Source of the DNA: Paraburkholderia eburnea
GTDB taxonomy: Bacteria > Pseudomonadota > Gammaproteobacteria > Burkholderiales > Burkholderiaceae
NCBI RefSeq assembly: GCF_002917095.1
Contig: NZ_PQGA01000025.1
Coordinates: forward strand, 1 to 64,000
Direction: 5' to 3'
DNA: 64,000 nucleotides
The position numbers and the translations under genes are program-made. Below, in pieces: positions 55,464 through 63,441 of this stretch; positions within the stretch are counted from its first letter, which is position 1, and each line of letters opens with the position of its first letter. Under the pieces are notes generated by a model. The model worked only from the letters and a program-made list of their open reading frames with translations. It was not told where the DNA came from and did not search any database.

Positions 55464-55694
55464 TCAGTTTTTGGCCGTCTGCGCTGCACGCGCGTTTTTT
55501 GCCAGCTTTCGACCAACGAGCGCGCAGGCCGGACAAAAGCCCACCAGACCGGAAATGACAATGCCGGCTGCCGCGAGCGCCACGATCACGCCAGGCGCGC
55601 CCTTCAGGAAAATCAATGCTAGCACGATGACAGTCGCACCCAGAATGACGCGAACGATGCGTTCCCAGCCTGGAACATTTTTTACATAGAACAT
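55464..55694 (-). CDS. Small inner-membrane protein, DUF2892 (YgaP transmembrane-like)
   Basis: This 76-residue protein begins MFYVKNVPGWERIVRVILGA, matching the DUF2892 pattern, with two membrane helices (VILGATVIVLALIFL and GVIVALAAAGIVISGLVGFCPACALVG). The motif GFCPAC with two cysteines is common in this family. Similar domains are found fused to rhodanese in YgaP. Its function is unknown; here it precedes an ECF sigma gene in an apparent two-gene operon. Confidence 0.88.
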   Translation of the reverse strand: MFYVKNVPGWERIVRVILGATVIVLALIFLKGAPGVIVALAAAGIVISGLVGFCPACALVGRKLAKNARAAQTAKN

Positions 55695-55845
55695 GGCTCA
55701 CCCTCTAAATGGAATCGAGAGACGACCTCTCGCCCACCAAGAGGCGCTTGCGCATCGAGTTGGTTCGCTCCCCATTAAATATTTTTCGGCTGGCGTAATG
55801 AACGAAGCGGGAACGAAGCGCCGCCGGAAACCTCATCTTGCATTC

Positions 55846-55876
55846 GTGAAATTATCGTGATAATTTTCATGAAAAT
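55846..55876. promoter_or_regulatory. Overlapping palindromes upstream of the PuuB-like gene
   Basis: AAATTATC-GT-GATAATTT (55849-55866) and ATTTTCATGAAAAT (55863-55876) are perfect dyads that overlap, 30-55 bp before the oxidoreductase start. They are candidate operators for the XRE-cupin regulator encoded at 57211. Confidence 0.5.
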
Positions 55877-55904
55877 TAGACAATGAAATTTCACGGATGC
55901 CGCT

Positions 55905-57194
55905 ATGTTCGTCGAATCGACCCAGCATGTGGAGAGCTACTACGCCCGCACCCTGCCTGCCGCCGCGCCCGCGCGTCCGGCTTTGGAAGAGGACTGCGAC
56001 GCGGATGTCCTGATTGTCGGCGCTGGTTTCAGCGGTCTGCATACCGCGCTGCGTCTCGCGCTGGCCGGCAAGCGCGTCGCGGTCATGGAGGCGAGCCGGG
56101 TAGCGTGGGCCGCGTCGGGGCGCAACGGCGGCCAGGCGTTGCTCGGCTGGTCGTGCGATATGGGGCCGCTCGAACATTCGCTGGGCATCGAGCGTGCCCG
56201 CGAACTGTGGGACAGCATGCGCTGGGCCGCGCGCGAAGTGCGCGAGCTGCCGACGCGACATGGCTTCGATATCGACTACCGGCCAGGCAGTCTCTGGGCC
56301 GCCGTGAAGCGCGGCCGCGTCGGCTTGCTCGACGCGGCGCGCGACGAGGCTGCGCAGAAGTGGGGGTACGACGCGCTGCGCGTGATTCCGCAACAGGACA
56401 TGCCCGACTGGATCGGCAGCCCGCGCTATCGCGCCGCGCTCTATGATCCGGAGGCCGGGCACCTGAATCCGCTCAAGCTCGCGCTGGGCATCGCCGCCGC
56501 CATCGAACGCGCGGGCGGTCGCATCTTCGAGCAGACCCGCGTTCTCAAGTGGCGCGAGACGCCGTCCGGTTTCGTCGCGAACACGCCGAACGGATCGATC
56601 CGCGCCGATACGCTCGTGCTCGCCTGCAACGCCTATATCGACCGCCTCGACAGCGAACTCGCGCGCCGCGTGCTGCCGGTCGGCACGTATCAGGTGGCCA
56701 CGGCGCCGCTCGATCCGGCGCTCGCAAGCGAACTCCTGCCGCGCAATAGTTGCGTGATCGACAATCAGTTCGTCCCCGACTACTTCCGTTTGAGTCCCGA
56801 TCACCGGCTGCTGTTCGGCGGCGCATGTACGTATCTGGGCGGCATCCCGAAGGACATCCGCGCGGCTGTTCGCCCGAGTCTGGAGCGCGCGTTTCCAAAG
56901 CTGCGCGGCATCGCGCTCGATCACGCGTGGGGCGGCCATATCGACATCAGCATCCGGCGCACGCCCGACGTGGGCCACGCGCGCGGACGCTACTGGCTGC
57001 AGGGCTTTTCCGGTCATGGCGTGCTGCCGACGCTGGCCGCCGCGCGTGCGGTGTCCGACGCGATCCTCGGCGACACGCGCTTGCTCTCGCACTACGAGGC
57101 CATCCATAATCCGCGTTTTCCGGGCGGCGATGTGCTGGCCGCGCCGCTCGAAGCGCTCGGCAAGCTCTGGTATCGCCTGCGCGACGTCGTCTGA
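55905..57194 (+). CDS. FAD-dependent amine oxidoreductase (PuuB-like)
   Basis: This 429-residue protein of the DAO family has the FAD-binding motif ADVLIVGAGFSGLHTALRLA near residue 34, SGRNGGQALLGW, and the C-terminal FAD contact YWLQGFSGHGVLPTLAA. It resembles gamma-glutamylputrescine oxidase (PuuB), which oxidises glutamylated polyamines. A PuuR-like regulator follows 16 bp later and a PuuA-like ligase after that, supporting polyamine or related amine breakdown. No aldehyde dehydrogenase or PuuD-like hydrolase is in the window, so the rest of the pathway would be elsewhere. The ATG at 55905 is the only good start. Confidence 0.88.
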   Translation: MFVESTQHVESYYARTLPAAAPARPALEEDCDADVLIVGAGFSGLHTALRLALAGKRVAVMEASRVAWAASGRNGGQALLGWSCDMGPLEHSLGIERARELWDSMRWAAREVRELPTRHGFDIDYRPGSLWAAVKRGRVGLLDAARDEAAQKWGYDALRVIPQQDMPDWIGSPRYRAALYDPEAGHLNPLKLALGIAAAIERAGGRIFEQTRVLKWRETPSGFVANTPNGSIRADTLVLACNAYIDRLDSELARRVLPVGTYQVATAPLDPALASELLPRNSCVIDNQFVPDYFRLSPDHRLLFGGACTYLGGIPKDIRAAVRPSLERAFPKLRGIALDHAWGGHIDISIRRTPDVGHARGRYWLQGFSGHGVLPTLAAARAVSDAILGDTRLLSHYEAIHNPRFPGGDVLAAPLEALGKLWYRLRDVV

Positions 57195-57210
57195 TGGGAG
57201 TGAAACCGGC

Positions 57211-57768
57211 ATGGACAGGCAGGAAGAGATCGAAGGGCTCGCGATCCTGATTCGCGATCTGCGCAAGCACAAGAAAGTGACGTTGTCAGAACTGGCGCAG
57301 CGCATCGGGCGTTCGGTGGGGTTTCTCTCGCAGGTCGAGCGCGGGCTGTCGCGGCCCACGGTGGCCGATCTCACCGCGATCGGCGAGGCGCTGCAGACCC
57401 CCACGACGTACTTCTACAGCGTGAGCAAGCCGCGCGCGCTGCCGTGGGTCACGCGGCCCGGCGAGCGGCGCACGCTCTATTACGGCGGCGGCATTACGGA
57501 CGTGCTGGTGTCGCCGAGCATGTCGTCGGGCTTTTCGATGCTCGAAAGCCTGCTGGAACCGGGCGCGACGAGCGGCGAGCGTCCCGTCGACGATAGCGAC
57601 GAGCAGGGCGGTTTCGTACTCGAAGGTGAACTCACGATCTGGCTCGACAGTGACGGCGAGCCCGTCACGCTCAAGGCCGGCGACAGTTTTCAGCTGCCTT
57701 CGCGTTGCCGTTTCAGCTATGCGAATCTAGCGGAGCAAACCGCGCGCGTGCTGTGGGTTTTCACCTGA
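57211..57768 (+). CDS. XRE-family regulator with cupin domain (PuuR-like)
   Basis: This 185-residue protein has an N-terminal XRE helix-turn-helix (KVTLSELAQRIGRSVGFLSQVERG, TVADLTAIGEAL) and a C-terminal cupin_2 domain (GFVLEGELTIWLDSDGEPVTL, GDSFQLPSRCRFSYANL). The layout is that of PuuR, repressor of putrescine genes. It lies between the PuuB-like and PuuA-like genes and probably represses both. The palindromes at 55846-55876 are candidate binding sites. The ATG at 57211 has GGGAGTG upstream; a longer open frame to 57016 overlaps the previous gene and is not coding. Confidence 0.9.
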   Translation: MDRQEEIEGLAILIRDLRKHKKVTLSELAQRIGRSVGFLSQVERGLSRPTVADLTAIGEALQTPTTYFYSVSKPRALPWVTRPGERRTLYYGGGITDVLVSPSMSSGFSMLESLLEPGATSGERPVDDSDEQGGFVLEGELTIWLDSDGEPVTLKAGDSFQLPSRCRFSYANLAEQTARVLWVFT

Positions 57769-57882
57769 TATCACGCTTGCGTATCGATTGATCGTTTCAG
57801 CACGCTTTCAAGACGTGCATGTTTTCTGGATGTTTCGCATTCCATACTAAAAATCAGGCTTGGCACCCATAAGGACCCTGAC

Positions 57883-59229
57883 GTGACCGACATCGCATCC
57901 GATCTCCTGAGCGAAGTACGCGCCTTTCGTGCGGCGCACCCCGACGTGCACTATGTCGATCTGATCTGCCTCGATCTGCCGGGCCATTTTTACGGCAAGC
58001 GTTATCCCATTGGCATGTTGGAAAAAGTCGCGGCCGGCGCCATGCTCAAGCTGCCGCAGAACTGCATCCTGCTGGGCGCGCAGGGCGGCGTGTACCCGAT
58101 CGGCGACTATTGCTTCCACGACGGCGATCCCGACGCCGCGCGCCGTCTCGTGCCGGGCACGCTCAAGCGGGTGCGCTGGGAGCAGCAGCCGCTCGCGCAG
58201 ATGCTCATCACGTCGGACGGCACGGCCGCGCCGATCGCTTTCGAGCCGCGTGAAGTGCTCGCGCGCGTGCTCCAGCGTTTCGTGCGGCGTGGGCTGAAGC
58301 CGGTCGTCGCCTTCGAGCTGGAGTTCTACCTGTTCGATGCAAAGTTGCGCGAAGGGTTGCCGCAGCACGCTCGCGATCCGCTCTGCGACGATCCCGACGA
58401 TCAGCCGAACATGCACATCGAGCGTCTCTCACGCTTCGCGCCCGTGCTGCACGAGATGGTCACAGCGGCGCGCGAACAGGATGTCGATGCAACGGTCATC
58501 ACCGCCGAACTCGGACCGGGCCAGTTCGAGATCAACTTCGGTCACTGCGACGACGCGCTGCGCGCGGCCGACTGGTCCGCGCTGTTCTGCCGCAGCACGC
58601 GAGGCGTGGCGATGCGGCACGGCTACCGCGCGAGTTTCATGTCGAAACCCTGGCTCGACGCGCCGGGCAGCGGTATGCACGTGCACGTGAGTCTTTATGA
58701 CGAGGCCGGCCGCAACGTGCTGGCGGCGCACGAGCGGCGCGCGCTGCGTCATGCCGTGGCGGGTTGCCTCGCGCTGCTGCCGCATTGCATGCCGATCTTT
58801 GCCGCCAACCACAACGCATTTCGCCGCTACGGCGCGATGGTCAACGCGGCGAGCCGGGCGAACTGGGGTTTCGAGGATCGCGACGCCTGCATCCGCATTC
58901 CGGAATCGGACGAGGCGAATCTACGCATCGAGCATCGCCTCGCAGGCGCCGACGCGAATCCTTATCTAGTGCTCGCGGCCATCCTCGCCGGCATCGAATA
59001 TGGGCTCGACGCAGGCCGGGAACCGATCGCACCGCTCAACGAAAATCGTGCGAGCGGGGTGGATTTTCCGCGCGACATGCTCTCGGCGGTGGCCGCGATG
59101 CGGGCTCACGCCGGCGTGCGCGAGGCGCTCGGAGAGGACTTTGTGACGGTCTATTGCGAAAATAAACGGCAGGACCACCTCGATTTTATGAACGCGATTG
59201 CCGCACGAGAATATCGGTGGTTTTTGTAA
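57883..59229 (+). CDS. Glutamine synthetase-family ligase (PuuA-like gamma-glutamyl-polyamine synthetase)
   Basis: This 448-residue enzyme has the glutamine synthetase fold with the metal-binding FELEFYLFD, ITAELGPGQFEINF and GSGMHVHVSLYD, and the ATP/phosphate contacts NHNAFRRY, ANWGFEDRDACIRIP and RIEHRLAGADANPYL. The company of PuuB- and PuuR-like genes suggests that it couples glutamate to putrescine or a similar amine rather than to ammonia. The adenylylation loop of housekeeping GlnA is not evident. The ATG at 57883 follows a TAAGGA-type ribosome site. Confidence 0.9.
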   Translation: MTDIASDLLSEVRAFRAAHPDVHYVDLICLDLPGHFYGKRYPIGMLEKVAAGAMLKLPQNCILLGAQGGVYPIGDYCFHDGDPDAARRLVPGTLKRVRWEQQPLAQMLITSDGTAAPIAFEPREVLARVLQRFVRRGLKPVVAFELEFYLFDAKLREGLPQHARDPLCDDPDDQPNMHIERLSRFAPVLHEMVTAAREQDVDATVITAELGPGQFEINFGHCDDALRAADWSALFCRSTRGVAMRHGYRASFMSKPWLDAPGSGMHVHVSLYDEAGRNVLAAHERRALRHAVAGCLALLPHCMPIFAANHNAFRRYGAMVNAASRANWGFEDRDACIRIPESDEANLRIEHRLAGADANPYLVLAAILAGIEYGLDAGREPIAPLNENRASGVDFPRDMLSAVAAMRAHAGVREALGEDFVTVYCENKRQDHLDFMNAIAAREYRWFL

Positions 59230-59253
59230 AAATACGCGAAATAGACACTAAAT

Positions 59254-59270
59254 AGGCGAGAAAATCGCCT
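59254..59270 (+). terminator. Possible terminator after the PuuA-like gene
   Basis: The stem AGGCGA (59254-59259) pairs with TCGCCT (59265-59270) around GAAAA. There is no clear T run afterwards, so termination strength is uncertain. Confidence 0.4.
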
Positions 59271-59405
59271 TGCATGAATCGTTCCTGGTCTGGGGAAGCC
59301 TCTGTAAGCCCCGTGTGCCTTACGTTTCGATATGCAACGCGATTTGCCTGTTTTGCCCGCGTGAGGTAGGGTATGCAGGTTTTCTCAACTCAACACAGGT
59401 AGCAG

Positions 59406-59684
59406 ATGAACAAACAGGAACTCATTGACGCAGTCGCCGCAAGCACGGGCGAGACCAAGGCAGCCACCGGCGCGGCAATCGACGCGATCCTCGAAGTGGT
59501 CACCAAAGCGGTCACGTCGGGCGATTCCGTGCAGCTCGTCGGCTTCGGTTCGTTCTCGACCGGCCAGCGCGCAGCACGCGTCGGCCGCAATCCGGCCACG
59601 GGCGCGGAAATCCAGATCGCTGCGGCCAAGACGGTCAAGTTCACGGCCGGCAAGGCTTTCAAGGACGCCGTCAACGCGTCGTGA
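59406..59684 (+). CDS. HU-family DNA-binding protein
   Basis: This 92-residue nucleoid protein starts MNKQELIDAVAASTGETKAA and has the dimer core and the beta-arm region VGFGSFSTGQRAARVGRNPATG, which bends DNA, followed by VKFTAGKAFKDAVN. It is complete and of normal length. The ribosome site AGGTAG lies just before the ATG. It probably acts in general DNA packing. It stands alone between the polyamine genes and a diguanylate cyclase gene, and is followed by two hairpins. Confidence 0.95.
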   Translation: MNKQELIDAVAASTGETKAATGAAIDAILEVVTKAVTSGDSVQLVGFGSFSTGQRAARVGRNPATGAEIQIAAAKTVKFTAGKAFKDAVNAS

Positions 59685-59841
59685 TGCTGGCCGCCGCCGC
59701 GCAGCGCGTGCACGGGTGATGACGTAGCGGGGGCGCTCCGGCGCCTTTGCTACGTATGGCCCGATGCGCGCGTTTCGTGCTTTCCGTGCAATGGCTGCGC
59801 GGTTTCGGCTGCGCATGTGCAGCGGTACGAAGCATCACACA

Positions 59842-59874
59842 CCGGGAGCGGGACGCATTGCGTCCCGCTCCCGG
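59842..59874. terminator. Perfect 15-bp hairpin after the HU gene
   Basis: CCGGGAGCGGGACGC (59842-59856) pairs with GCGTCCCGCTCCCGG (59860-59874) around a three-base loop ATT. It lies between the HU gene and the convergent cyclase gene and can serve both strands. A weaker hairpin occurs at about 59724-59756. The T content after it is modest on the plus strand. Confidence 0.65.
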
Positions 59875-59969
59875 TTGCTGTTTACGTCGGCGAAAATATC
59901 CGTTGTCCGAACCAATCGGACGGCGCCCGCGCAGATACGCACGGGATGAATCTGCTCAAATAAAGCCGC

Positions 59970-61490
59970 CTAAAAACCGTCCTTGCGCGGCGTAGCGAGC
60001 AGATCCGACGACTCCGCACTCTTGCGTGCGAGTTCGTTGCGGCGTCGCTTGGCCTCGTACATGGCCGCGTCTGCAGCACGCAGCATGCCTTCCACGCTTT
60101 CTCCTTCCTCGCAGCTTGCCCAACCCAGCGAAAAGCTCAAACGCGGGCCGCCGTAGAACTGGTTGTTCAGTTCGATCAGCTTGCCGATGCTGTCCGCGAC
60201 GATTTCCGCATCGCGCGCGTCGGCGCCCGGCATCAGCACCACGAATTCGTCGCCGCCGATGCGCGCGGCATGGTAGGGCTTCTGGATCGCCTTCGCCAGC
60301 ACTTCGCCCGCGCGGCGCAGCAGCGCGTCGCCGGCCGCGTGGCCCAACTGGTCGTTGACGGTTTTCAGGTTGTCCATGTCCACCACGATCGCGCTGACCG
60401 GGAACGGTCCTTTGCGCTGCAGACGGTTCAACTCGTCGACATAGAACGAGCGGTTCTTGAGCTTGGTGAGGACGTCGTGCTTGCCGAGGAATTCGAGGTA
60501 AGCCTCGGCTTTCTTGCGCGCCGTGATGTCGGTGAGCGCGAGCAGCACGAGATCCCATCGATCCTCGTGGCCCGGAAAGACCGAGAATTGCAGATGGACG
60601 TTGAGTTCGCTGCCGTCCAGCGCATAGTTGGTCACTTCGCGCTGCTGGAAGAGGCGGCCCTCCCACAGATCGAGCAACTGCTCGCGAAAATGCGGGCGCA
60701 TTTCGTCGCGGAAGATCTGCGGCAGGCGCGCGAGCAGCGTCGCCTTGTCGGGCGCGCGGTACATGCCCAGTGTGTAGTGATTCACGTCGAGCACCTGGAT
60801 CTCGCTCATGCAACGCTCGACGAACTCGGGGTGCACGTCGGTGAAGGTGCGGAAATCGACGATGCCCTGCATGCGCACTTCGTCTAGCAATTCACGAATC
60901 GCCGAAAAATTCTCGACCCACAGCGACACCGGCGCGTGCTCGAAAACGCCGAGCGCGTATTGCTCGCTCGCGGCCGCTCGATGGCGCGCCTCTTCGAGCG
61001 CGGAGACATCCTCGATGGCAACGAGCACGCGGCCCCAGTCGTTTTCGTGGCCCGGCAGGATCACGCCGCGCAGCAGGATGTCCATGCGGCGGCCACCCAG
61101 CGTGTAGTTCACGCTCTTGCTCTCGAAGGTGGCGCTGCCTTGCCACATCTGTTCGAGTTCGCCCACGTGCGCCTGGAACATGTCGTCGCGCAGGACTTCC
61201 GCGAGGTGCGCGGTGAGTTCGTCGTGACTGCGCGCACCATAGAGCGCGAGCGTATGCTGGTTCACCTTGAGCACGCGGATGCACGCCGAGCATTCGGCCA
61301 CGCGGCGCGGATCTTCTTCGAGCCACGCGCGGATATCCGTCACGCCGGCTTCGCGCCAGCGTTCGAACAGGGCGCGTAGCTGGCTATAGTCCTCAAGCCA
61401 CAGGGAGGTGGGCGTGACGTCGAAGAAGTCGAGCAGGTCGACGCCCATACTGGCAAAGCTGGCGGCGGTGGCCGGAGTGCCTTGTTGCAT
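59970..61490 (-). CDS. Diguanylate cyclase with duplicated PAS-like sensor modules
   Basis: This 506-residue protein has two PAS-like sensor modules of the same kind followed by a GGDEF domain. Module 1 (about residues 25-170) reads TPTSLWLEDYSQLRALFERW and later ILPGHENDWGRVLVAIEDVS. Module 2 (about 180-325) reads APVSLWVENFSAIRELLDEV and later VFPGHEDRWDLVLLALTDIT. The two are evident internal duplicates. The catalytic domain shows HDVLTKLKNRSFY, VVDMDNLKTVNDQLGH and RIGGDEFVV, so it should make c-di-GMP. There is no membrane segment, so it is a cytoplasmic sensor. The signal is unknown. The ATG at 61490 is in good context. Confidence 0.9.
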   Translation of the reverse strand: MQQGTPATAASFASMGVDLLDFFDVTPTSLWLEDYSQLRALFERWREAGVTDIRAWLEEDPRRVAECSACIRVLKVNQHTLALYGARSHDELTAHLAEVLRDDMFQAHVGELEQMWQGSATFESKSVNYTLGGRRMDILLRGVILPGHENDWGRVLVAIEDVSALEEARHRAAASEQYALGVFEHAPVSLWVENFSAIRELLDEVRMQGIVDFRTFTDVHPEFVERCMSEIQVLDVNHYTLGMYRAPDKATLLARLPQIFRDEMRPHFREQLLDLWEGRLFQQREVTNYALDGSELNVHLQFSVFPGHEDRWDLVLLALTDITARKKAEAYLEFLGKHDVLTKLKNRSFYVDELNRLQRKGPFPVSAIVVDMDNLKTVNDQLGHAAGDALLRRAGEVLAKAIQKPYHAARIGGDEFVVLMPGADARDAEIVADSIGKLIELNNQFYGGPRLSFSLGWASCEEGESVEGMLRAADAAMYEAKRRRNELARKSAESSDLLATPRKDGF

Positions 61491-61552
61491 GTCGGGTGCA
61501 ATGAGAGAAGTGTTGAGGCGCGCCGCAGTCCGCGCGGCGCGCTATGCGCATC

Positions 61553-61858
61553 CTACCCGAATACGGGGCGCATGAAACTGCGCTCATAACTCACGATGCA
61601 GCGGGTTTCGTCCGCGTATTGAAAGGCGGCCTGGCAGGCGGCATCGTGCCGCGATTGTTCCCGATAGATCTCGTAGGCGGCAAGACTCGGAAAAGAGAAC
61701 AGGGCGAGCGCGATATTATTCGCGCCTTCGCTGGGCAGGAAGTAGCCGTGATGCTGGCCGCCGAATCGTTCGACGAGGGGGATCCACATCTTTGCGTAGG
61801 TTTCGAATTCGGCAAGGCGGTAGGGATCGATGACGTAGCGTAGCGTGCAGGTGATCAT
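61553..61858 (-). CDS. NIPSNAP family protein
   Basis: This 101-residue protein begins MITCTLRYVIDPYRLAEFETY and contains WIPLVERFGGQHHGYFLPSEG and LALFSFPSLAAYEIYREQS, the standard pattern of NIPSNAP-type dimeric alpha/beta-barrel proteins. Its enzymatic role is not known; related folds act as monooxygenases or in aldehyde handling. It is on the same strand as the rhodanese gene 84 bp upstream and may be co-transcribed with it. Confidence 0.88.
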   Translation of the reverse strand: MITCTLRYVIDPYRLAEFETYAKMWIPLVERFGGQHHGYFLPSEGANNIALALFSFPSLAAYEIYREQSRHDAACQAAFQYADETRCIVSYERSFMRPVFG

Positions 61859-61942
61859 GGTGCGAGCGATGGGTTGGGTGTTTCGGGTGTTCTCCGATTT
61901 TAGTGCAGCTAGCGGCGGCCAGAATAATGACCGCCTGTCGTA

Positions 61943-62350
61943 TCACGCGTGTACGGTTTCGCTTGTTAGCTCGAAGCCTTCGTCCAGCCATCCCGTGACG
62001 CCGCCCGTCATGATCTTGACCGGACGTCCAAGCCGCGCCAGCCGGATCGCGCCGCGCGTGGCGCCATTGCAGTGCGGCCCCGCGCAGTAGGTGACGAAGA
62101 GCGTGTGCGGTGGATAGTCGGCCAGCTTCGATTCCACGATCTTGCCGTGCGGCAGATTCACGGCGCCCGGCACATGGCCGCGCGCAAAGAGCGCCGGGCC
62201 GCGCACGTCGAGCAACACGAAATCGGGCGCATTGCCGCTGTTGAGCGTGGCGTGCACATCGGCACAATCGGTTTCATAGGCCAGCGAGGCGCTGAAATGG
62301 GCGAGCGCCTGGGCGCTCGGCGCAGCGGGGATTTCCGATACGAACGACAT
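61943..62350 (-). CDS. Rhodanese-like sulfurtransferase
   Basis: This 135-residue single-domain rhodanese has FVLLDVRGPALFARGHVPGA, VNLPHGKI, and the active-site loop YCAGPHCNGAT with the catalytic cysteine at about residue 88. It could transfer sulfur from persulfides or act as a redox protein. It is divergent from a FtrA-like regulator gene (98 bp apart), an arrangement often seen for this regulator, so it is likely to be its target. Confidence 0.9.
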   Translation of the reverse strand: MSFVSEIPAAPSAQALAHFSASLAYETDCADVHATLNSGNAPDFVLLDVRGPALFARGHVPGAVNLPHGKIVESKLADYPPHTLFVTYCAGPHCNGATRGAIRLARLGRPVKIMTGGVTGWLDEGFELTSETVHA

Positions 62351-62447
62351 ACGTGGCTCCTTGTTCTAATGTCGATGGCTGTCATTCTCGCGCTCGCACG
62401 AGCGTGGCGACAGTGGCGCGATTGCCAATCTCCGGTAACATCGCGCC

Positions 62448-63437
62448 ATGTCCGATCCTGCACGCCAATCCGCCCATCTCGTCGTGGCGCTCGCCTATGA
62501 CCGTCTGTGCACGTTCGAATTCGGCTGTGTGACCGAGTTGTTCGCGCTCGATCGGCCCGAACTCGACGTGCCGTGGTATCGCTTTGCCGTTTGCGCGGCA
62601 GAGCGCGGTCCGTTGCGCGCGGCGGGCGGCATTACCGTGTCGGCGCCTTATACGCTTGCCATGCTCGATCGTGCGCAGACCGTCGTGATACCGGGTTGGC
62701 GCGATCCGGACGAGCGACCGCCCGAGGCGCTGCTCAAGAAACTGCGTGCCGCCCATGCACGAGGCGCACGGCTGTGTTCGATCTGCTCAGGGGTATTCGT
62801 GCTGGCGGCGGCGGGCGTGCTGGACGGCCAGCGCGTGACCACGCACTGGCGCTACGCCGAACGTCTGCAGCAACGCTATCCGCAACTGCACGTCGAGCCC
62901 GACGCACTCTATATCGACGAAGGCCAGGTGCTGACCTCGGCGGGGTCGGCGGCGGGCATCGACATGCTGCTGCACCTGGTACGCCGCGATCATGGCGGCG
63001 CAGTGGCCAACCGCGTGGCGCAGCGGCTCGTTGTGCCGCCGCATCGCGAGGGTGGCCAGGCCCAGTTCGTGCCGCGCCCGATGCCGCGCGACGAGGCCAG
63101 CCCGCTTGCGAAGTTGATGGACTGGGTGAGGGCGAATCCGCGCCTGGAGCATAGCGTGGCGTCACTGGCCGCGCGTGCGGCGATGAGCGTGCGCACGCTG
63201 CAGCGGCAGTTTCTCGACGCGACCGGCATGGGCCCTTACGCCTGGGTCGTGCGCGAGCGGGTGAGCATCGCACGCGATCTGCTCGAATCGCGGCCCGATC
63301 TGCCGATGGAGCGCGTGGCCGATCTCGCAGGCTTCGGTTCTGAGGAATCGCTGCGGCGGCACTTTCGCCGGATTGCGCTAACGAGTCCCGCTGCGTACCG
63401 CGAGCAATTCGCGCGCGGTCCACGCACGCCTGTCTGA
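62448..63437 (+). CDS. ftrA: GlxA/FtrA-type AraC-family regulator with DJ-1/PfpI domain
   Basis: This 329-residue regulator has an N-terminal DJ-1/PfpI-like domain (LVVALAYDRLCTFEFGCVTELF, VVIPGWRD, RLCSICSGVFVLAAAGVLDG, THWRYAERLQQRYP, SAGSAAGIDMLLHLV) and a C-terminal AraC domain (SVASLAARAAMSVRTLQRQF, MERVADLAGFGSEESLRRHFRR). The start, the length and the divergent rhodanese gene all fit FtrA. It probably controls the rhodanese gene. The cysteine in CSICSGVF corresponds to the nucleophile-elbow cysteine of the family, but many members lack enzyme activity. Confidence 0.88.
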   Translation: MSDPARQSAHLVVALAYDRLCTFEFGCVTELFALDRPELDVPWYRFAVCAAERGPLRAAGGITVSAPYTLAMLDRAQTVVIPGWRDPDERPPEALLKKLRAAHARGARLCSICSGVFVLAAAGVLDGQRVTTHWRYAERLQQRYPQLHVEPDALYIDEGQVLTSAGSAAGIDMLLHLVRRDHGGAVANRVAQRLVVPPHREGGQAQFVPRPMPRDEASPLAKLMDWVRANPRLEHSVASLAARAAMSVRTLQRQFLDATGMGPYAWVVRERVSIARDLLESRPDLPMERVADLAGFGSEESLRRHFRRIALTSPAAYREQFARGPRTPV

Positions 63438-63441
63438 TCGA

